A model generated the notes under the pieces. The model was not told where the DNA came from and made no database searches. It saw nothing but the letters and a program-made list of their open reading frames with translations. Positions 57,208 to 64,000 of a stretch of DNA of 64,000 bases are shown in pieces. A program made the translations under genes and the position numbers. Position 1 is the first letter of the stretch. The number at the start of each line of letters is the position of its first letter. The DNA is from Pteria penguin. Taxonomy: Eukaryota; Mollusca; Bivalvia; Pterioida; Pteriidae. The stretch lies in NCBI GenBank assembly GCA_035048485.1, contig CM068586.1, forward strand, positions 34,474,563-34,538,562, in the 5' to 3' direction.

Positions 57208-57479
57208 TGATTGATTGATTTTTGTTTTACGTCACACCACGAATATTTCACGTATATGGTGACGGCATCTGCCTGATGCGAAGCTTACAATTTTTGACCT
57301 TTGCAACGGACCCACCCGAAGCAGTGAGTGATCTTTAACGTGCCATGCATACCACGACACGGAGCCTCGGTTTTTACTGTCTCATCCGAAAGACATGACA
57401 TCGGCATGACCAGAGCGGGACTCGAACCCCGGCCTCACGATTAGGAGTCCGACGCGATACCACTAGGCCACGCGGGCTT
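57208..57479 (-). mobile_element. tRNA-headed SINE, uninterrupted
   Basis: Three 'gatt' units of tail, 3' body 'acgtatatggtgacggcatc', then 'gaagcagtgagtgatcttta' and 'gtctcatccgaaagacatga'. The head reads 'gtggcctagtggtatcgcg' on the minus strand. It is the paralogous unoccupied site for the LTR element: CTCG occurs once within 'agcctcggttttt'. Confidence 0.95.
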
Positions 57480-57894
57480 TGTTTGACATAGTAATTTGCA
57501 CATATGAAATACTTGTTGTACGTTCGAGATATGAATTCATACGTATCCATAGTAAACCATATGCACGAGATAGTATGCGGCAACTTGCTATCTGGTATGT
57601 GTCACCTATCATTTCGTATGCACAATATGATGCATCGCACACAGGACTCAACCATCTCGTACATACGACTTAATGTCTCAAACATACAACTTTGTATGAT
57701 GTGCATACGACTTGATATCTGCACGTATTATTTTCAACTTAATAGGTCCTACGTTCAACTTTAAAATATTTCATAACAAGAAATAATATACTGTACATGT
57801 ACGTACAACATAATTATCTATTGTAACAAATACCAATGTCCATCCACTACGACCATCAACCATGCATGCTTTTGTACAGTTGATGAAGATCACT
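57480..57894. other. Non-coding DNA paired with 27611-27960, then unique junction
   Basis: Carries the same scattered satellite-like units as 27611-27960. 57836-57894 matches nothing else noticed and forms the left edge of the young duplication. Confidence 0.5.
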
Positions 57895-58679
57895 TCCTCG
57901 CTTTAACGCCTGTTTATCGTCCAGTAGGGGTTTGTTGTAGTCCCAGGCATAATATGTCTGGATATCACGTCCAATCTTTGTCCTATACAAGAGTTACGCT
58001 TGAACATCGATGTCAGTTGAACATTTAAAAAAATGATAATAATAATAAGAAAGAGACACCAGAAAGCAATTAGTAAATAAAAATTTCATATGTGGCGCCA
58101 AGTTTAGTAATGCGGTGGTGCTTGGGAAACTAAATTTTTATTTTATTTCGCTTAAAAAATATTTGAATACAGTCAAACTTCCATGTTTTGAATACTGATA
58201 TCTTAAATATCCAGGCTATCTGGAAAAAGCGAGTTTTTTTTAATTGTGTGACTGCGAAGAAAGTCAAAACTTGCATTAAGGCATACGAAGGCATTCATGT
58301 TTTGCATAAACACTTTTTTGTAACCATTGTTATTAAATTATGATAGAACATCAATAATGACTTTGAATTTAGTACAGACGTAATCAAACTTTACCGAACA
58401 TGATAAGATGCGAATGATATAAGTCAGGACTACATTGAAATTTAATGAACAATGAGCTGTTAAATTAAAATACTGTTTAGTAAAAACATTTCTGAGCTAT
58501 GAAAGATATTATTGATCGCGAAGAGCTATTTTGTTAAGGACAATACCCGCTGGGGTTTTAATCTTAATCAAAGAACTTAAGATCCAGCATCCTGAAACAT
58601 ATAAAATTTCTCGAACAGTAAATGACATTTTCTAAAATTTTTATCAAAAGGGGTGTGATTAAACTTAAGTTTGTTATTC

Positions 58680-60290
58680 TATTATTGTAAAATACGAAAG
58701 TAACTCATGTCGCACGACTATGGCACTAAAACAATGTACCACAGTAGACATTCACTGACCTTTGAAACTCAGAGGTGAGACCAGGTGCCCTGGAGAAGTG
58801 AGCGTGTCCTGTTTCGCTAGACACACCAGCCGTGAATGCCCTTACATACAGATAAAACAAATCTAAATCACCACTGTATATAGATGTATGTGAACAAGCA
58901 CTGTGTAGAAAGTATCACTGCCATATAACATCAGGAAAAAGAGTATTATAGCACTTAAGTCAAACCCTCCGCTGTGAACATTTTAAAAAACCTTCCTATC
59001 ATTATATATAATTTTTCTAATTTATTGTGTACACGCCTAAATCACTATTTGAAGAAGTTATTGAAATCAATAGAGAATATTGTGAATGTGTTTAATACCA
59101 AAAGTGGAATCCTTCTATACAAAACACTACAAATTTAATTGATGCAAATTAATTGAAATCAAATTCTTTTTCTGCTAGCTTAATACTTGCTGCAAATTAC
59201 ACAATATGTAATACATGCATGTAATATAGAATTTCCATACATTTGATTGTTAAGTAATTACTAATTATCAAAGAATATGTCAGATCCCACAAAAAGTAGG
59301 AACAGTTTTAGTATTGCACAAAATGATTCGTGTATTTGATAGTTATAGCGGTACAATTTCTTACAGAAATGTATCGCATATTTATTTGAATTGAGTAAAC
59401 CAATAAAATGTTTCAATTGTGTTGCTGAAAAACACACTGGAAGATGGCATGTTTCCATAAGAAAATGTAAATTGTGGGTAAAATTTCTATTCTTTCACTG
59501 AATATCTTATATAAAATGCTTTCAAGCATGTCAATTTAACTGAATACAGGGATTCGCCTGATATATATAAGTTAGTGTTATTCGCTAGCTTCAAATGCAT
59601 TATTGATACACATTCTATTAATTTCAACCCAATCGGTGATCATGCAGATATTGATCATAAAATGTACTTAAGTGTTAGTATACCCTTTTTCCTGATGTTA
59701 TGTGGCTGTGACACTTTCACACAGTGTTTTTCGCATTCATGTATATATACAGTGCAGAATTATATTGTTTCGTCTGTTTGTCAGGGCATTCACGGCGGGT
59801 GTGGCTAGCCAAACAGGAGACGCTCACTCCTCACGGGCACCTGGCCTCACCTCTGAATTTCAAGGGTCCGTGAATGTTCACTGTGGTACATTGTTGTTAG
59901 TGCCATGGTCATGGGACACCAGTTATTTTCGTATTTTACATGAACGTCACACTTATTCCCTTTGCAGTGTGGAGCTCGTAAAAAAGTTCCCCGAGGAGGG
60001 TTTGACTTAAGTGTTATTATACCCTTTTCCTGATGTTATGTGGCTGTGACACTTTTACACAGTGTTTGTTCACATTCATGTATATATACAGTGCAGAATT
60101 ATATTGTTTCGTCTGTATGTCAGGGTATTCACGGCGGGTGTGGCTAGCCAAACAGGAGACGGTCACTGCTCCCGGGCACCTGGTCTCATCTCTGAAATTT
60201 CAGGGGTCCGTGAATGTTCTCTGTGGTACATTGTTGTTAGTACCATGGTCATGTGACACGAGTTATTTTCGTATTTTACATTAATTAAAA
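58680..60290. repeat. Dispersed repeat Y cluster (duplicate)
   Basis: Plus copy at 58680-58975 and reversed tandem copies at about 59650-60009 and 60010-60290; same arrangement as 784-2430. Confidence 0.75.
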
Positions 60291-62247
60291 TAAAAAATAA
60301 TTAGTTATTATGACTACTATCACTTTCTCTAAGTGTATATGTCTTGAAGCTATACGGCGGAAATGTACTACTTCATGCGCTTCCAGTTTGACCGTCTCTT
60401 ATGATGGTCATATATTCATTTCCCTTAACTGGAAATATAAGGTTGTTATGATCCTTGATACAGTTGACACTGAAACTTGAAATCAAAGAGATAATTCAAA
60501 ATCCTCTTTAGCCTGACTCAGTTTCAGCAATGTTTTTGGTTCCACAGTTGCACATTTGTCATCCAATTCATTTACACATGGACCAAGACAGTGAAAAAAT
60601 ATCATAAATTGATCGAAATGACTAAAACTTGTGTAATAGGAAACAGCATCTGGATTATCTTTAAAATTTGCAATAGTGTGTTTCATAGCTAATGGGTTTT
60701 TAACAAAAGTGTGCTCCAGATCCTGAATCTTTGTTGGTGTTTCGTCCTCTGTCTGTAATTGTAATTAATAATGATGTGACACAAAAAGCACTAACTTTAA
60801 GCACTCAGATAATACACCTATGACCATAATGTCAGGTTCCTCCAATGGTTGATGTCTCTTGCAAATTTTAACTGTCTAGTACTTGGGGCTGAAGCTTCTT
60901 CTCCAGAAATTAGAATGTAGGAAACAGCATATTCTTTCAGACGAAGACAATCACCGGTAATCAAATTTTATCTTATATTAAATTTTGAAGATTTTAAAAA
61001 GTCGTGAGCTCAGACTGAAATATAAATTGAAATCTCTGATGGAGGGGTATTTTTTTCGTATACGTCAATGATAGCCTTGTCTTCTGTCTGCATGTGGTAA
61101 AGTGTATTTTATTGGGTTTTTTTTAGTTTTTTTTTTTTTGGATAAATAAAATTCCATTGAAATTAGCATCATGTGTATTATTATTATTTTCTTTATTTCA
61201 TTTCACGCATAGCGCGCCGCATAGCGCATACTGTAGCACTACATGTTAATTAATAAACTAACTAATTACGGTAATACAACTGACCATATGACCAAAAGTC
61301 GTATTGTTATTGGTTATTATATTTTGGCGCTCTGGTCGTTATTCCCGCCAGTGGTAGTTTTGTAGCAAGAGCTGTAAAGACTTAATTTTATTAAGATCTA
61401 TTCAAACTTTACATCACTACATATATCAATACATCTGGACATCAATGCAGTCAATCAAAGTAAGTTACTTTTGTATATTCCTTACATTCTCTTTCTTCTT
61501 ATTTTTCAGATATTAATTCAACTAATTAAATATAAAACATGTCTTAACTTAAAGTCTACGTTATATAGTGCTTTTTTTTCAAACTTTATGGTGAATATTG
61601 TGTATTTATTCTATTCACTGAAACTCGATAAGCTGTAAACATGCATTACTTTTATTTTAGATTGTATATAAATAGTAACGGTAATGTTAATGATTTGTTG
61701 CATATAACACTTTATGTAAGAACCTGCAAAAAAAACTAGACGAGTGTATCTTCTTCAGTTCAGTCCCATAGTTGATTGATTGATTGATTGATTTTTGTTT
61801 AACGACACACCACGAACATGTCACGTATATGGTGACAGCATCTGCCTGATACGGGATATACAAATTTTGACCTTTGTATTGTTAACTTTATCGTATTTGT
61901 AAAGATGTCGTATAATATCCTTATTTCAAGTAATATCCACCAGTTCTTTGTCATTAAGAGTTATTTCCTTTGTGATGTATTTTTGAATCCGTTTAATAGT
62001 TCTGTATCTTGCAATTGTCCTTTAGATTGTTGTATATAAATGAAGTTAATATCCATGTCATTAAATCGTGCTGAATGTGATATCTATCATGATTCTAATT
62101 GTATATATTCATTCATTGTCACTTATATTTGTTATTTATGTTTTCCTGGACTACTTACCAGTTTATCTATGTATCTATGAATAACATAAAAAAAAAAATA
62201 ATAATCCACTGGAAAATAGTGTTACTTGCTAAATCCACCCCGGACAC
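60291..62247. other. Non-coding DNA, duplicate of 2431-4380
   Basis: No gene. Includes the SINE tail fragment at 61773-61874. Confidence 0.6.
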
Positions 62248-62377
<130 letters not shown>

Positions 62378-63210
62378 ATCATCGTTATTATTATTAATGT
62401 TGTTGTTGTTTTTGTTGTTGTTGTTTTTGTTGTTTCTGAATTTTACAATCCTACTAAATTAGAAGGCAAACAGATCGAGTGGGGCCGCATGTCGAAGGGC
62501 AGACATAGAAGTGGTTATTTTGGCCTATCACAGTGACTGGTAAACCTTCAAGGGAGTATTTTATTACAAGATTCAATATTGTAGAATAGAATGAAGGATG
62601 AAATTACTGACCATGAAGAGTTAGTCTAAACATATTATATTATATATTGTAAAAGCTTATGAATCTTACTACAACTTTTAAATTAATCATGTAATCACCT
62701 AAGATTACATCGAATAGCAATTGAGGAAAGGGGATAGTTCAAGATTGTAAAGTAAAAACTTTGAATATATTTAATTTTAATAGAAAAACAGAACTGCTTT
62801 TGACTTTCAGGACGTTGTACATTTTGCATTTTGATAAAACTGATCCATGTCTGCATGAACAATACAAATTTTTGAATTTTAAGACTATTTGAATAACGGT
62901 GTGCTCTGGAGTAAAATGATATAATTTCCAAAAACACCAATAAATGATGCTTTACTATCAAAGGTAACATCAGTTCTAATAAAACAGCAATGACATTACA
63001 GTAATCCAGCAATGAAAACAGATCTCCATTGCTTTCTGTATTCTGCTATATGCGATTGGTATATGGACACAATTGACCGGGACGACGTCATGTCATTTTT
63101 GTGAATAAACCATTCAAGAATTTCTTATTTTTATGATTTGAAACAAAGTAATTCCACTTATTTAAATGAAGAGCAGGGATGAGTCTACTTCGACTGATGT
63201 AGCAATCGAA

Positions 63211-63249
<39 letters not shown>

Positions 63250-63430
63250 TATACTCAATATCTTTCTCTTAATGCAGTACTTTATATACAAAGTACAGGT
63301 GTTTTGATTTTGTATCCTTACAAAAGAGCAGATCGTCTCAAGGCTTTGATAGTTTATTTTATGTTTAGTGTAATTATCCCTTCTTGCACTTCTTACTGAT
63401 ATTAAATCTACAATTATAGTCATTCAATTG
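62378..63430. other. Non-coding DNA, duplicate of 4510-5551
   Basis: No gene. The TA tract at about 63210-63242 is longer than in the other copy. Confidence 0.6.
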
Positions 63431-63436
63431 TTTATT
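63431..63436 (-). terminator. Poly(A) signal of peptide gene copy 3
   Basis: AATAAA on the minus strand about 40 nt past the stop. Confidence 0.65.
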
Positions 63437-63475
63437 GTCATACACTAAGCATTGTATGTAGTGGAATTTTTCCAT

Positions 63476-63676
63476 CTAACATCGACTTAAACATTTGTTA
63501 AGTCTTGTGGTACAGAAATACCTACATCCGGGATCCTTCAGAAAGGATCGCTCGCATCTGTCATTACAGTAGTTCTGATTCCAATTATAACACCTGTCTC
63601 TACATTGATCCCCAGAAACGGTTGCCATGGTTACATACAACAAAACAAGAATGTAGCAGATCATGACTGTCTTCAT
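63476..63676 (-). CDS. Small secreted cysteine-rich peptide, copy 3
   Basis: 66 residues, identical to copy 1 except residue 6 of the signal peptide (Ile here, Thr in copy 1). The mature peptide with its four CX3C motifs is unchanged. If the duplication is real, both copies encode the same product and would raise dosage. If it is a haplotype artefact, this is an allele. Confidence 0.8.
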   Translation of the reverse strand: MKTVMICYILVLLYVTMATVSGDQCRDRCYNWNQNYCNDRCERSFLKDPGCRYFCTTRLNKCLSRC

Positions 63677-63787
63677 TTTCCTGGATATTATTCCTGTAGT
63701 ATAAATCGAACTATAAACATCAGTGGGTGATTTATTTGACCAGTGATGAATTTGTCATTTTTTGATCACTTACATGATCACAGTTTT

Positions 63788-64000
63788 GGAAGCCGGTGTG
63801 GCCTAGTGTTTAAAATGCTCGGCTCGTGATCGAAAGGTCCTGGATTCGACTCCATCCTTGGGCGCACCAGTGTTCTGTCTTTCGGATGAGACAGTAAACT
63901 CCGAGGTCCCGTGTCATGGTAGGCATAACACGTAAAAGATCCCTCACTGCTTCGGGTGGGTTCGTGGCAAAGGTGTAAATTTGTATGCAATGCATCAGGC
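63788..64000 (+). mobile_element. tRNA-headed SINE, cut by window end
   Basis: Duplicate of 5909-6180 with the same left target duplication 'atcacagtttt'. The right end lies beyond the window. Confidence 0.9.

Overview
The window looks like AT-rich genomic DNA from a mollusc, probably a bivalve. This is inferred from tRNA-headed SINEs with short ATTG-type tails, abundant Penelope-like and tyrosine-recombinase (YR) retroelements, a Ty3-type LTR element, and small secreted cysteine-rich peptide genes. There is no operon structure, no rRNA and no CRISPR. Almost the whole 64 kb consists of mobile elements and duplicated non-coding DNA. The only host protein genes I can support are three copies of one small secreted peptide gene, all on the minus strand.

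Layout. 1-6121 is a near-identical direct copy of 57895-64000, and both carry peptide gene copy 1/3. An older, diverged copy of about 2573-13140 lies at about 32369-41130 and carries peptide copy 2. A third paired block, 16300-19418 plus 27496-27950, matches 53207-57830. The first member of that pair is interrupted by an 8.08 kb Ty3/gypsy-type LTR retrotransposon (19419-27495, minus strand). The second member preserves the unoccupied site, so the boundaries and the 4-bp target duplication can be read directly.

Other mobile DNA: a Foldback-like element with arms of 21-bp tandem repeats (7833-10023); a 1.4 kb inverted-repeat element that splits an older dispersed repeat (about 13379-14788); a Penelope-like element with the permuted order GIY-YIG nuclease, CxC linker, reverse transcriptase (29270-32250, minus); truncated Penelope-like copies at 16.15-16.95 kb and 51.9-53.9 kb; and a 9 kb YR retrotransposon (41575-50612, plus). 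The YR element is bounded by Ngaro-style split direct repeats (A1, B1A2, B2). It encodes an ALOG-type recombinase upstream of Gag, then RT-RNase H, then an SGNH hydrolase. All these elements are broken by frameshifts, stops or lost catalytic residues. At least seven SINE copies are present, several with readable target duplications and paralogous empty sites.

How it fits together. The peptide gene is the only part that looks maintained. Its signal peptide, eight cysteines and poly(A) signal are conserved in all three copies, while the mature region has changed much more. The relative order of events can be read from shared and private insertions: the older duplication came first, then SINE insertions private to each lineage, then the young duplication. 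The young pair could also be an uncollapsed haplotype in the assembly. I worked by eye only; no alignment or database search was run.
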